This document shows positions 24,753 through 38,677 of a DNA stretch of 64,000 nucleotides, piece after piece. A program made the position numbers and the translations under genes. The notes below the pieces were generated by a model. That model made no database searches. It saw nothing but the letters and a program-made list of their open reading frames with translations, and was not told where the DNA came from. Every line of letters starts with the position of its first letter. Positions within the stretch are counted from its first letter, which is position 1. The stretch comes from Diadema setosum (taxonomy: Eukaryota > Echinodermata > Echinoidea > Diadematoida > Diadematidae), in NCBI RefSeq assembly GCF_964275005.1, contig NC_092686.1, forward strand, positions 15,381,696-15,445,695. Direction: 5' to 3'.

Positions 24753-27700
24753 ATGGCTGAATACAAGGGAGCTGCGAGCGAAGCCGGCAGAGTTCGCCAG
24801 CTTTTGATGAAACGAGAAAAACAGAGAGAGGAATTGGAACGTCTGAAGCAGAAGATTGAACAGGTAAGAACGGAATTCTAGAATACCAAATCTAAAGTTT
24901 GATTATTCATTCAGTTGCAGCCAATAGTAAATGAGGCTCGATGGATGGCCATTTCATTACAACTTAATAAAAAAAACTGACTGATTGAACAGCATGCATT
25001 GAACGAACAGTGAACTGTTTTTGTTTGGCTAGTGTTTTATAAATACACACACACAGTTTTCATATGTTGAGGTGTTGCATGTTGAGTGTTATTAATGTTT
25101 TGTGTTTTGAATAGCTGACAAATAAGGGGCGCCGTTTGAGTCCCGTTGTAAGTGGAGATAATTTGCTGGTTAGCAAGTTTTTATTTGATTTTTGTGTCAG
25201 TGTGACACGGCGACAGGACCCACAAATAATTATGTCGCCATGTTGTAGGATGGGGGGTTGGGTGTCCGGACACTTAAGACTCTCACGTACTGACTTGATT
25301 ATTCTACTTTGAATACGCATTTACGCACAGCTCCTCACTGACAAACAACTGTTTATGAAGGCGTGTCATTGTCAAACCAGACACACATTTACAGTAGGCG
25401 TCCGGTCCCACAACCTGTCCGGACACCCAATGACTGGGTATACGTAGCCCGACCAGGTCCAGATGTCGTGTTTTGCATGGTGTCCCCGTGCGCCAGCACG
25501 CGACACTTGTGTACAGCGACAGCTGACAGGGCTGTGTATAGTTATGCTGTATGGTTGAGGGGTCTAGATATCGCGCACGAAAATTTGAAATGCTCTTATA
25601 ATAGAAGTTATTCCATAATCGTACCTGAAATTTCTCAATGAATATCACGAAAATGCAGAAAAATCACCTCCCAGAATCTCCTGATGATACGATGACGGAG
25701 TATTGCGCTGTCGCCGTTTGTATGTCGGACCTTTTTTTATGCGTTCAATTTCTCGGGGTATGTAAAGATCGCGCAGCTGCCCTCTGTAGTTTCATGCGTG
25801 AAAGTGTCTGCCCCTCTGCGGCTGTAACGTGCTCCGGCTTTCGTAGAATATTTTTTCACTTGATATTAAATTTGTCCCTGTTTAGCAACAGCAGTTTTAC
25901 CTAACTTGTGTATATTATTGTTATTATTATTATATGTGTTATTATTATTATTATTATTATTATTGTTATTATTACTATTATTATTGTTATTATCATTATT
26001 ATCATTATTACTATTATCACCGCACCACCATCATCATAATCATCATCATTATCATTTTCATTATTATTATTATCACTTCCATCACCATCATCATTTTATC
26101 ATTCTTATTATCATTATTTTTATCATTGATATTTTCATAATCGTTAATGATTTTCATTTATAAAGTTTTCTTACAATATTTCTAATCACTTTAACCAATA
26201 ATATACACGTAATATAAAATGGAAAAAAAGTAAAATATGAACATATATTTTGTGTGTGTGTGTGTTTGTGTGTGTGCTTACCCATTCGTCACCCTCTCAA
26301 AAAAAAAAAAAAAAAAAAAAATCGTCACCCATTTGTCACACTCTCATCTAATTTGTTTTCTTCAGTATCATTATGGCCCTCCCCTGTCACAAATATATCA
26401 CAAGTTAGCGCAAGAAATCACAAGCAAATTCATATTGAAATCACACTTCAACTTCGATAGACTGAAATATTTATTCCTTTGTAATATTATAATCGTTGTG
26501 TTAAAATTTGGCTTAAAACAACATTTATTAACAGTATTTCAGCGTAGCTGGCAGCATACATTGTTCTTGTGTATGATGACGTCACGTGGTAAACGATCGA
26601 TGGAACAAATTACGAATTCTATCGACTACGAACGAGACAAGCGAGACGACACGTCTAGGCTACAACATCCTTAGAACAGATTTTAAGGGAAGGTAGGTTT
26701 GTACAAGGTAAAAAATTGGAAATTTAGTGGAAAATTTGTTAGAAATCAAAATTTCTTACCTGCTTCCTTCTCATGTTGAGCGGTAAGTCAGGTATGTTTA
26801 TTCCATGGCCGTATCGGCAAATTCTGCGCTTAGTCCTACGCGTAATATCGCTTGCTATACGCAGTTACGCTATGCGCGATCATTAGGTCCCTGCGCGAGA
26901 CCTAGTACCCTTACTATACTAAGTAAGAGTGAGACTAGACTACCGTACTGTAATTAAAACAAGGAATGTTCGCGTGAATTTCGCGAATGCCAAGATTCGC
27001 GAAATTAAAATGCATGCAAAAGCTTGTCTACACCATCACCATATGCATTAAATTGCCAGTGAATGTGAAAATTTCATGCCGCGAATAGACTTTATATCAT
27101 GTTTTACAGTGTTGACTCAATCAAGAGTGAATTCTCGTATGAGTGACAAAATAAAGCTGAGACAAAGGCATGTCAAATCTATTGCGCACATTCTTCGCAT
27201 AACATATGATGTCTTTAAACAATCAAACAAACTCAAATAACTACTTTTTTTCTCTTTTTTTTTAAAGCTAGATACTTTACCAAATCACTGGTTTTCTCAC
27301 TAAACAGTTTTGTTGTTTTTTGCCAGTTTGAAAAACTAATTTCACTGTTAGTGTTATGCAATCTGGCAATGCTAATACACCGGCCAGTACATCTGTATTC
27401 CAGTAGAGTGAAGAAGCATTTGGTTTCTTGTTCCTTTCACTTCTCACACAGGACAATGTCAGCAGGGTCGCTACAATCAGTGCGAAATTTTCAGCTCATT
27501 ATGATGCAGTGGAGCAGCAACTCAAGAGCAGCACCATTGGTAAAGAGCTCATCATTTGTAGAATAATCTTGTGTTGTAGCAAAGTTGAAAGTAGACATGA
27601 ACCTGCTCAGTGGTGGATCCAGGCGGGGGTGCCCCCTGAAGTATTTGTTAAAATGAAATAAAATGAAAAAAAAAATGGGGAGGGGTGTGTGCGCCCCCTC

Positions 27701-28527
27701 TTTATTTTTGTAAAGGCGCCCACCCCCCGTTATGGAATTCCTACATGTAGATCCGCCCCTGCTGCTGACTGTAAATCCTTCCAGGATCTGAATAGACACA
27801 AGACCCAGTGCCCAGTAGGCAGTAGCCACTGAGATAAATGATGGAGACATGATGGAACAGTACAAATCCTGATACATGAAGAATCTAATTCAATTAGGAT
27901 ATCACCTGACCATCCAACTCTTTATAAAAGGAAACTAATTGTTCGCCCTAATTGATGCATTTAAATTCATTAAAAAAGAAATAGTCATATCAAAAGTATC
28001 ACAGTAATAATGACATGCAGCAAGTGGACACAGGTTTACATACTGCTATATTAGAGGTAGAGCTGCCTGTTTTAGCAAGACCAATGCATACAATGTAAGC
28101 TGTGTTCTGTAGTCTCCATTGAAATGAGGGGTTATTTGTTTTATACATTGCATTTATTTTGTGCTTCCATAGGTCTTGTTACCCTTGACCAGATGAGGTC
28201 AAAGCGAGATAACTTGCTGAAGGAGCGCGAGAAAGAGCTCGCCCAGTCGAGCAAGTCATCGTAAGTCGTGCGCTGCACTAGGGCAGAACTGCATAATTTT
28301 GTTGAAAAACCCTTGACCAATGTAGAGCCTTTTGATGAGAATGGAACAAACAAAGTTTAGTTCTGATGAAATGAAAAATTGTATTCCATCCCAGAAATGG
28401 TTGATTTCTATTTTTAAAATGATGCATATTTGTCTCTCACTTTGCTTTCCTAATTTCCCTTTCCTGTTACCTGGGTTCCTACTTGCCTATTCATTTTGCC
28501 AATCCAAAAGTTCTTCATTATTTTGTG

Positions 28528-28588
<61 letters not shown>

Positions 28589-31500
28589 ATCGTATAGACA
28601 GTAAGTGTTATATGTAAAGAGAATAAATGACATTTAGAAGTACCTATGCATGTATGTACAGCAAGTGAGTAGTGATACAACTTTATTACTAAACTTTTGT
28701 CATTAATTGTTGACAGGTAAACAACTAAGATAGTTGCTGTACTTTGTTTGTTTTTTGTTTGTTTAAGCTATGAAAGACTTGGTTCTCATTCTACCTATGC
28801 CTCTTCCTTGTAATAGTAGCGAGCTTTAGATCTGCGACGCAAACACTAAGATGATGCTAATTAGGCAAGAAATTGTGTTCTGCACATGTGGAGACAGGTG
28901 TTTCCATTGTCCAACTCATGAGGCTGCATTGTCTTAGCATTCATGTTGTAGATTAAGAGCTCGCTATTCCTGATTAATTGTGTAGAGAAATGCTGGCCAG
29001 ATTCACCACTACCAGGTCTATGTTCTTTATACATTTGTAGGTCGGACAAGTCTGGTAAGAGAAGAAAGAAGCACAAGAATGCCGGCACGCTGTCTTTCAA
29101 TATGGACGAAGATGAGGAGGAGGGAGAAGAAAACGAAGAAAAGGAGGAGAATGGATTTGTTGATGATGATGAAGGTTAGCAGTTGAAGTTAATATGTGAC
29201 CCGCTACAACAAAAGGATCCAAAAGTCGGGGGAGGACAATTTTCTGAAAATGACACGACATTATTCCCTTACTCGTCTACTTTAATTTCACATATAACAC
29301 AACTCATTAAAGTACTTGGTTGCGGAGATATCATTATTTTATGAGCGCATGTCAAGTGGTTGAGGAAATCAGAGTTTCGAAAAAAACGCCTTGAAAATTT
29401 TCCTTCTGACCCTAACATGATCAAGGGGAGGCGAGACAGTTTTCACCGCTTGACAATAGAAGGTATGCTCCTAGCGACCTCCGCGATGTTCATTCAAGCT
29501 TACCACTAGCGTTCTACGCACAACCAATCAGTAATAAGGATACCACGCACTGACCAATAAGATTACTCCCTCGTTGCTAGGGGCGGAGTCTAGTTGCGGC
29601 ACTAAATCCAAATCTCCGGACACGTTTCTGTTACGTTGAAAGACGGAAAATCATGGCCCGGAAAAACGTTAATTTCTTGCCTTTCGTATGATCATTTAGC
29701 TTCGAAATTTCGGCAGATGATAGACAAAACATTAGAATACAAAATTGTGCCAAAAACAGAAATCCGATTAATTTGACCAATTTTGATGATGTTACTTCAA
29801 ACTCGATTTTCTCTGCTCAGCCGTCAGCGACTTTAGGATCCTTTGGTTGTAGCGGGTCACATATGTTGTTCCTTCTCCAGGTCAGTCATTGATCACTGAT
29901 CAAGACACAGATTGAAAGTTGTTGATTCATTCTTACCACAGCTGTTTATTGTTTTCTTCATACAAATTCAGAACTACAAACTAAGGTATTACCCTAAGAA
30001 TATCATTTCTGCAGGTAGGAATCCTCAACATGAATGTATCATGCCATAAGGTGTTCAGATTGTCTGACAAAATACCACCTTTTGAACTGATGAATTGCCG
30101 CCTAATCATACTTCACTTTGGCTTTCTTTTATCCTTAAAAAGCCCCTCATATTCCAAGACTATAGCATGAGCAACAGCAGACAACACCACATATTGTCTT
30201 CACTTTGTGGTTTCACAATCTATACATTTTACAATGGCGTACCAGTTCATAATCAGGTACTCCTGTTTCCGTGGTACTTGTAGGATCTGAAAGAAAAAAA
30301 AAAAATCCTGTCCATGAAAGAGAAGTGTTCACCTCTCAATCAGGTGCTCTGGTTACTTAATAGCAATGATCTAATCAGGCTGGTCCTCTGTAAGTAGACG
30401 AGATGATATAGAACTGATTTCTAGTTTGTGTCATAGTAATTCTTGGGTCATTAGATACATTTGCTATTCAAGTGTATTTCCACTCTTCTATGTTCCTTGT
30501 TTATATTTACACAGAGTGCAGCTCATTTCTATGCGTCTCCCTCTGTCGATTTAGATTACATGATCTTCTGAGATTCATGCCCATATTCTATGTAATTTAA
30601 CTGAGAAAGATTACTTGAAAACGAGCTGTAATGATATACCATGCGGCTGTTTTTTCATTCCTTCAGATGTGCCAAAGAAGAAGAAGAGGATCGGCAAGAA
30701 TCCAGATGTAGACACAAGTTTCCTGCCTGACAGAGATAGAGAGGTAAAAAAAAATTTGTCACATATTTGTAGCCTCATGTTATAATCTGCAGAAGAAATG
30801 AAAGATAAGTCTAGAGAGCTCTCTTTTGTCTCCATCAGACTCTGAAATGTCTGCATTTCCCTCTTGTGACTTGTATCGAGTATAAAGCTATGAGCAGTGC
30901 AGCACACATGGTCATTGAAAGGCATATTTAGCATTGAAGAAAACTTAATGCATGAAATTGCCTATCAGATTTTGAGTCAAACTTTACTTAGTCATGAAAT
31001 GATAGAAGATACATGTATGTTTTTTTTTTTTCTTTTTTTTTTTTTTGGGGGGGGGGGTTTCCTTCCTATTTTTAGTCATTATCCACCCTATTAAAAATCC
31101 ATATATACTTTTTTCTTCACATTTAAAAATTGTCTTTTATACAAATATTACCATTTAGAACATTTAGAATCATTTGTGCTAACTGCGCAATTTACTTAAA
31201 GGGACAAAAGTCTGTTTTTGTTTGACAGGGATCATGATGTTTTGCAATGAGAACTGCTCTCTGTAAACTCAAAAGAATATGAATATCAACCAGATGTACT
31301 GGCATACCTATCTTTGCATTCTCTAATTTCCCCCAAAATGCTACAAAATTGTCTTTTAAATGACATTTTAGTTTCATGTTGACAAGCCATCTGTCTTCAA
31401 GACCAGTGAAGAGTTGGAACACTTATGCTGTTGTCTATTTAGATATCTACTCGAATCTTACCGTTTTTAGAATGAGTGCAAGAATTGATTTGTGTTGTAA

Positions 31501-34500
31501 TCTCATTATGGTGTGCAATAACTTTGTGTTTAAAATTCTGCATTTTGTTCTTCTAGGCTGGTCAATTATGAATTGATTGACTGGCTGACCATTTGGATTT
31601 CATTTATAGAGTATACTCGGGCAGGTGTCTATGGGAAATGTGTGTTGTAGCAAAATCAAACCATCCTCAACGGGCTAAGCTTCTACAAGACTTTGATCAC
31701 TGTGGCTCTGTTTCTTCACAGGAAGAAGAGAGTAAGATGAGAGAAGCTCTGAGGCAAGAATGGAGAGAAAAGCAAGAGAAAATCAAGAGTAAGCCTATTC
31801 TTCAAGTTTATTGATTGCTTCCTAAGAATTGTAAGTTAATAATGTTAATGATGATTACAGTTTTATGATAATTGTGAGTCATCTTCACATAGAAAAGAGC
31901 ATTTTGTACGCTGCTTATTTTAGCATTATAAGCCTGCTGCAATATAAAAGATAGTGTAGAATTGGAAGTTTTGTTACCTTCGCCAATGGGTTTATGTCTT
32001 TGCTGGCATTGGCTTGTTTGTCTCTTTGCAAAATAGTTCAAAAAGTTGCGAATGGGATTTGGATGAAATCCAGTTACAAGTTGATAATGGCACAAGGAAT
32101 AGACAATGAAATTTCGGTAATGATCCAGATCACCGTCTTGATTCAGGAATTTGAAAAAAAAAAAAAAATTGAAGGATTCTATATCATTTTGAAATACATG
32201 TAGGGCTATTTTCACTATGTAATATATTAGTATGCTTTCAGAGGTTTGCACTCTCCAAGTGCTTTTCTATTCTAAGAATCAGTGTGTGTGTGGTGTTTTT
32301 CTTTTACCATTCTTACATGCAATCAGCTATAACCTTACATCAACTTCAGTTGAAGTTTTGCATTTTGTTGCAGTATTGGTGCAGTTCGAGGTTCTGTAAC
32401 TTATGGATTTTAAAATGGCATCATGAAGACACCAAGCTTTTAGAAGAAAGATGTGACAGGCAATCAACTGTATTAGAGTGACCTAGTGTCATTTCAAACT
32501 GCTGTGTTTTCCCTTCCACAGATGAAGAGATTGACATCACATACAGCTACTGGGATGGATCTGGGCACAGGAAAAATGTGAAGGTGAGTTTGAAAACAGA
32601 GTCATCTCTTCTCCTTTAAAACAGAATTAGTGCAGGTCACATTTCTTTAAAGGAGTTTATTGCAGTATGTATCAGCTGGAAGCACTTTCAGTGGTTAGAT
32701 CCTACAACAACTAAATATTCCTGGGACTGTCTCATGAAGTCATCACACAAAAGTCTCTACATAAATCTCAGAATGGCCAAAGTCGCTCATATGTAGCTAT
32801 ATGAGACTTTAAAATCCATTTCTTGAAGTCTCATAAGTGTGTCTTATGAGCGAAAAGTCTCTCGTAAGACTTTCATGAAACTTACCCCTGGTGTGCAAAT
32901 TGCCTCCCATGTGCTGCACTGAAATGAGAAACATATGAGAATGATGTGAAGTTTTATTTTGTTTTTGTTGTAGATGAAGAAAGGTGATACAATTCAACGC
33001 TTCCTTCAAAGGTGCCTTGAGGGTCTCAAGAAAGATTTCCATGAACTCAAGTGAGTGAACATACTTCATCTTACCACTGATTTCTTTTTGCACAAATTTG
33101 AAATGGGGATTTTGTATGATGGAACTTCAGTGCCTCACAGAGAACTAACATTCAATTTGTTTCTTCAGAGATAGTCATTTTTATATGTCCTTTAACTATA
33201 GTTTTAGAAGAAATTGACAAAAGTTAGCCCATTTTAGACTCAAAGAATATTTGAGATGATTCACAGGGTACCATATGTGTTATTCAATGCATGTTCCATC
33301 TGAGCGTTTATGCATTGTAAAGCTGTATGCTTTTTCTGGGTCAGCTTTACCAGGGCTTGACACTAACTCTTTTCCCTGGTGGCTCATTTGTACTATTAAA
33401 ATCTGTAAATTTGACATTCTGGTTGCCTGAAATAAAAGGGAACAGAAGAATTCATTCTAAAACATACATATAGTTGCCAGATCAGGCCACCAAAAGATAA
33501 GCTTTTTGGAAATTTGGTGGCCGGACATCAATTTCTAGTGGCCGTGAGTCTCCAGCTACCACCAGTTTCCAGCCCTGGTTATACTTTATATTACTAAACT
33601 GAGTAGTTTTGCTCTTAGATCACATGAAAAGGTGTTTTTATGTTGGGCGAGGGACTCCAAGGATTGCTGAGTCATTAATTATGTTCATTGTGTGATTGCG
33701 GGAAAGAAGAAAGTGACGAGTGATGAATGCCATCATGATTATGGTCAACATTGCCGTACTTCCAGTTCAGAAAGTGCCTATTAAAACTCTTGTCTTTATG
33801 AACCAGAGAGAAACAGCAATTCATGAAGTGCTACCATTGTTATGAATTTAGAATTCCCCCATTCTGTGGATGAAATCTTATCATTTCAAATCAAAGCAGA
33901 TATCAAACTAATTGCTTACTAATAAAAATGGTATATTTTTTCTTTATGCAGATGTCCCTCTATTATTCCGTATTTTTCTCACTCTAATCATTCATCCATG
34001 TCAATGTCTTGTTTGCAGAGCTGTGAGTGTTGAACAGATGATGTACATCAAAGAAGATCTCATCATACCTCATGTAAGAGACTGATTATAAACAACAATA
34101 ACATGTAATTGGTTGGTCAATTTTGTAAATAATTTGTCATCTCTGATCAAATCTATAACCTTGGAAAACACTCAGTGAGAGATGAATGGAAAGCACTTTT
34201 GTTGAAAATATACATATTCTTTATTTTTCTTTGCATTCCTTGGTAAAGGAAGTCGTTGACTTTTCTGGAGGATTGATTTAAGCTGGGTTTTGACATGCAA
34301 CAATCAGTTTTACTGTAAAAGTGGATATTTTTTAAGCTATGCCCAGTACGATGTTAGATGTTCAGTAAGATGTTCATGTTAGTGTTTCAGATTTGTGCAA
34401 AATGCCTGTCAAAGATTACTTTGTATTAAACATGCCAGTGATAGTGACAAGATATTCAGATGGTGTGGCACAGCCTGTGTCATCTAAATATCAATGAAGC

Positions 34501-34524
34501 CAGAAGTAATGTTGGTGTAGGGTA

Positions 34525-34555
<31 letters not shown>

Positions 34556-37103
34556 GTAGTTCAGTATACATGAGTATGGGCTGCAGATTGAAAAATGTGA
34601 GTAAATACTAACTGTGGTTGTAATTTCTTTGAATGTGCAACATTAGCTTTCAAAGGATGATGATGTGATACCGTAATGATTATACTACATCTGGTTGACA
34701 TTTTTCATGTGCATGCTGATTTCTTTTTATCTTTTGTATCTTTTGTATCTATATGTAGCACTATAGTTTCTATGACTTCATTGTCACAAAGGCGAGAGGA
34801 AAAAGTGGTAAGTAAATAATGTGTAATGTACACCAATTAAAGATCTGTGGCTGTATCTTACGTCAGGATGATTAGTATGAGCTTTTTTTTTTGGAAACAT
34901 CTAGTTTACAGAACATTCACTTAGTTCTGGTGGCTTTATAGCATCTTTTATCTTGGTGTTCATAAGAAAGATAAATGAGTTGACTCACTGTGTCTTTTTT
35001 TTTTTCTTCTTTTTCTTAAATTCAGGTCCTCTATTCAGCTTTGATGTGCACGACGACATTCGGATGATCAATGATGCTACTGTGGAGAAAGATGAGGTAA
35101 TCCAAATCCATGTGATGAGATTTAGTTAAAGACAATCTGAACGTACACTTGTACATTATAAGCAGAGGTTCAGAGAGAGAAAGAACGGGAGAGAAAAAAA
35201 AAAAAGGTTGATGTTGAATGAAATGGTTATGAGTCCGTCTTGAAATTTAACATGTATGATTGAGGATATTTTATGCGTTCATGAGCCATACCAAATTCTT
35301 TTTAGTAAATATTGATAAAAAATGCCACTTCCTGTATTCTCTGTAGTAAGTCACAGTAATAAAAAAGAAGAATAGATTGATATCAGAATATATTCTTTAC
35401 AAATTTAGCTGTTTGAGATCTCTAGTAAATTAGTATGAACAAGAATACTGGTCTGAGGCATTTTACCTATCATTTTATGCAACATAATCCTATATGGATC
35501 CTTAGAAATCTATGAAATGTTATTATCTACAGTGGGGAGGTGCCAGAAGCGGATCTAGAGGGGGGGTTGGGGGGTTTCAACCCCCCCCCCCCCCCCAAAA
35601 AAAAAAAAAAATCCGGGGACCATTTTCTTTTATCTTTTTATCTAATCTTTTTTTTTTTTTTTAACTTGTAATTTTATTTTTTTCTATTTATGGCAATGAC
35701 CTCTATACAAAAATAGTGGTGTTTTAGATGCAAGAAAACGCCATTTTCACACACAGATTTTCAAAAATTCTCCCCCCCCCCCCCCCCCCCCCCCCCGCTC
35801 GCTCCGCTCGCTCGGGCTCGGTCGCTCCGTTCCCTCGCATACCGCCCCCAACCCCCTCCTTCATAAAAAGCTAGATCCGCCCCTGCGTGCCCACAGGCAT
35901 TTGATCTCATGGAATACTTGATACAGTGTGTGCACAATGTGCTTTCTATTTCAGTCCCATGCAGGTAAAGTTGTGTTGCGGAGCTGGTACGAGCGCAACA
36001 AGCACATCTTTCCTGCCAGTCGATGGGAGCCCTATGATCCAGAGAAGAAGTGGGACAAGTATACGGTAAGTTAGTTCATCTTCAAATCCATTTCTGTGAG
36101 CTGATTGACCACTCTGAAACTTTGCAATACGAGAAATAAACAAATTAAAGAGCCATCACCAACACACTTTACAATTTCTGGTTTTAATTCGTGTGAGACA
36201 ATACCTTCTTTTCACATCTTCTGAACAGAAGGATCTCAAGTCGTGGATTCTCATAAAAGATAATTTACCAGTTCTGTGCAAGTTTTTTTTTTTTTCTGCT
36301 TTATATTTGTACTACAGAAAGCTATGACATCATGATTGCTCATGTAAACTTTCTTGACAGCAGCGTCACTGCATTTAAGTGATAAGGGGAAACCCTATTA
36401 AAATGAGGTACCACTTTTAACAAATTGAATCTGGCGGTCTCGATCCTTCGGTGGTCTCGATCCTCCATTACTTTATTTCACTAGTCTCTCTTTTAGCACA
36501 TTTACAATGTACAATCAGTAGTCAGGGCAGCGTTGTTATAGTGGGATTTCCATACATTTATGGTATGTCCATGCGCTATTAAATGTAGATGAGGCCAATT
36601 TCAGAATATTGGACTATACTCATGTAATGTGTAGTTTAGTGTATTATGTGATAAAAGTGAGAGATGTGAACAAAGATGTTATTAGAAATTGTTATAAAAA
36701 TCAGTGCCTTGCAAATTATACATTTCCTTGATGTCATGGCACAGGCGACTCCCATTATAAAGAAGTCCTCAGGACCAGCAATTTTCTTTCGTTATATCAA
36801 ATTTCATTATAGCCGGACAGCAAAGTACATAAAGATATAGAGATGATAATTTGGGACTTGAATTTTTTCTTTGTTGTAACGAGAATTTCATCATAAACAT
36901 GTTTATTATAACAGGAAAACACTGTATCTCATGATATGTCGTTGCAATGTGAATGTAAATGCTCGCATTGTGTAATGATTGTGTAACGACTTACAGGAGC
37001 TCTATTAAAATTTTCATTGCAAAAACCAGAAGCAGAAGTGGCCAAAGCGCGGAACTTGAATGTTTCTTGTTATTTTTCATACTTTTTATTGCAGATCAAA
37101 TAA
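24753..37103 (+). CDS. FAM50A: FAM50A/XAP5 family nuclear protein (13 coding exons)
   Basis: Coding exons: 24753-24863, 27452-27539, 28173-28260, 29041-29174, 30667-30743, 31722-31788, 32522-32583, 32974-33050, 34019-34073, 34759-34807, 35026-35096, 35955-36065, 37095-37103. All are GT-AG, phases close, 999 nt, 332 aa plus TAA (human 339). Known of the family: a nuclear, spliceosome-associated protein; human FAM50A variants cause Armfield X-linked intellectual disability. Seen: N-terminal [13 protein letters not shown] and a charged coiled-coil-like stretch (1-95); [10 protein letters not shown] in exon 2; a basic nuclear-localisation-like cluster KRRKKHK (about 102-108) followed by a Glu/Asp-rich run (about 117-140) in exon 4; then the XAP5 domain with [45 protein letters not shown] and [20 protein letters not shown]. 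The last coding exon supplies only Ile-Lys and the stop, as expected next to human ...YTIR. Its ATG lies 417 bp from the divergent ACAD9 start. Confidence 0.97.
25259..25429. repeat. 171-bp segment with GTGTCCGGACA inverted ends
   Basis: TGGGTGTCCGGACA (25259-25272) and TGTCCGGACACCCA (25416-25429) are perfect inverted repeats in the GC-richer first part of FAM50A intron 1. It could be a small foldback element or a chance palindrome pair. Confidence 0.4.
25913..26160. repeat. (TTA)n/(TCA)n trinucleotide region
   Basis: About 240 bp of TTA, then ATC/TCA triplets in FAM50A intron 1. Frames through it translate as homopolymer-like Leu, Tyr or Ile runs and are not genes. Confidence 0.85.
27609..27761. 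mobile_element. small element with GGATCC...GATCCGCCCCTG ends
   Basis: It begins GTGGTGGATCCAGGCGGGGG and ends TAGATCCGCCCCTG, imperfect inverted ends, with runs of G, C and A inside. A similar element is at 35545-35886 (CGGATCTAG... / CTAGATCCGCCCCTG). Located in FAM50A intron 2, about 70 bp after exon 2. Confidence 0.55.
28532..28586. repeat. (TA)n microsatellite
   Basis: About 55 bp of uninterrupted TA dinucleotides in FAM50A intron 3. Confidence 0.9.
28817..28966. mobile_element. ~150-bp foldback MITE, copy 1
   Basis: The ends TAGCGAGCTTTAGATCTG and AATCTAAAG/AGAGCTCGCTA-like sequence are inverted repeats. The inner AACACTAAGATGATGCTAAT matches the second copy at 44229-44380 in complementary orientation. 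It lies in FAM50A intron 3, about 75 bp before exon 4. Confidence 0.6.
29192..29864. mobile_element. 673-bp MITE with ATATGTGACCCGCTACAAC ends
   Basis: TIRs ATATGTGACCCGCTACAAC and GTTGTAGCGGGTCACATAT, extending into AAAGGATCC / GGATCCTTT. GC-richer than the surroundings, with no ORF. It is inserted only about 18 bp after the exon 4 donor of FAM50A (exon end 29174). Confidence 0.8.
33350..33578. mobile_element. 229-bp MITE with CCAGGGCT/AGCCCTGG ends
   Basis: Ends CCAGGGCTTGACACTAAC and CACCAGTTTCCAGCCCTGG are imperfect inverted repeats. GGTGGCCGGACA and GTGGCCGTGAG lie near the right end. FAM50A intron 8. Confidence 0.55.
35545..35886. mobile_element. element with CGGATCTAG...CTAGATCCG ends and G/C runs
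   Basis: AAGCGGATCTAGAGGGGGGG and CTAGATCCGCCCCTG face each other. Inside are two poly(C) runs (35579-35596 and 35773-35797) and GCTCGCTCCGCTCGCTCGGG. Similar to 27609-27761. It ends about 70 bp before FAM50A exon 12. Confidence 0.55.
36742..36924. mobile_element. degenerate pogo-like MITE
   Basis: CAGGCGACTCCCATTATAA and the complement of CAGTGTTTTCCTGTTATAA form imperfect TIRs, with TA after the right end. It lies in the last FAM50A intron. Confidence 0.45.
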
Positions 37104-38677
37104 TGTGCCTGAGAGGAAGGAACTTGATGAATCCGATGTGCACTCAATTCTTCATATTGCATCCCTCCGGTCAGCATCACTTTTTGAACCTCAAGTGTGA
37201 ATGGGAGGAGACACATCAGACAGTTCCTGTTTCACATTTACACTGTACTTCAGTTGAGTTTCATTGGATAGAACTCTGATGTGACAATATATTGCAATAA
37301 CAAACTTTTTCTCTATAATGTCATTGTTCCTGTCACCCTGATGTAAACGAATTTCAGTTTAACAAATACATTTCTTCATTTTTCATTGTTTGATGTAAAA
37401 GATGTCTGATGTGTTGGATTTTGGTCCTGAATTTTGTCATTTCTTTGTGTTTCATTGCTTTTGATCCCCTGGTATAACAGATCTCAATATAACAAACACA
37501 TACAGTGTATCCTCATCCCAAAGAGTTTGATTTAAAACATGAGTCTGCTGTATTGGATGGGGGAGGGGGGGGGGGGACTAAAATTGCAGAGGATCACAAC
37601 AGTTATACTCACACAGGATGCATTTTGTATTGATTTTCCTGTTGGAAATATGTTATATGACAATATGTAATTTACTTCTGCATGCAGTTACAGGGTAGCT
37701 ATATTTCATTTGAAGAAGAATCAAGAAGCTGCAAAATGATTTAGAAAATGATTCTTGTTTCAAACGATTGCATTGTATCGGTCATTGCTGGAAGATGAAC
37801 CATGGTGATGCTCACTGCATTTTGGTTGCTCTCTGTAGATTACATATGATAGTACACCGTATATCATTTATCATTTTTCTCCCCCCCCCCCCCCCCATAC
37901 AGTGTGATATCTAGACTGTTTCACACAAAACCTGTAGCAGCAAAAACTAGTTACTATATGTATGACTTCAGTTTTCTAATTACAGTATGTAAAATGCGAA
38001 TGTGGTACATGTTTTCCTTTCCTGCTACTGATTGTTAGCAAGGATGCCAGTAATTGGGATTTGCCATCATTACAATATAGCACACAACTGCTGATTCAGT
38101 TTGAGAGTGAGTTTAAAAGCTCACAAAGAGTAAGATTTACTGTGATATAATAAGACATATGGCAATAAGCTTACATCTCTTGGAGGAGTACATCATATAC
38201 TGCACTAATCTGGAGCATGTCATGTCTGAAATATAACATGCACATACGTGTAGATGTACATGTACGTTATGTTTAAAAATAGCAATTTCCAAATGTGTTC
38301 TTTTGTACTCTACCACAATTGACCTGATATCGTAAGATTGTCCTGTACGTTCGGATCACATTGCATAGAAGGAAAACAAAATCAAACCCAATTCCATGAG
38401 GTTCTAGATGTGCATTATATACAACTGTCATGGAAGTTGAATATGGATTCCATCCACAGGTGGGATATTTTTGGAATTCCAAGCAAGATTAGTAGTTCGA
38501 TCAGCATGAGATGTCACTCATTCATAATAATGCAAAATAACTGCATTGTATGAATGGTGTTGTTCTTTTTGTCTGTGACATTGTATCAAATCTATGTAAA
38601 TACATGTACACATGTACAAATGTATAAATCTGTCAGTAGACATTTCCAAATATACAGGAGTATGTTTGCGCAAACAT

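Noticed and set aside
25906-26163. Leu/Ile/His-rich frame
   Set aside because: Product of the (TTA)n/(TCA)n trinucleotide region.
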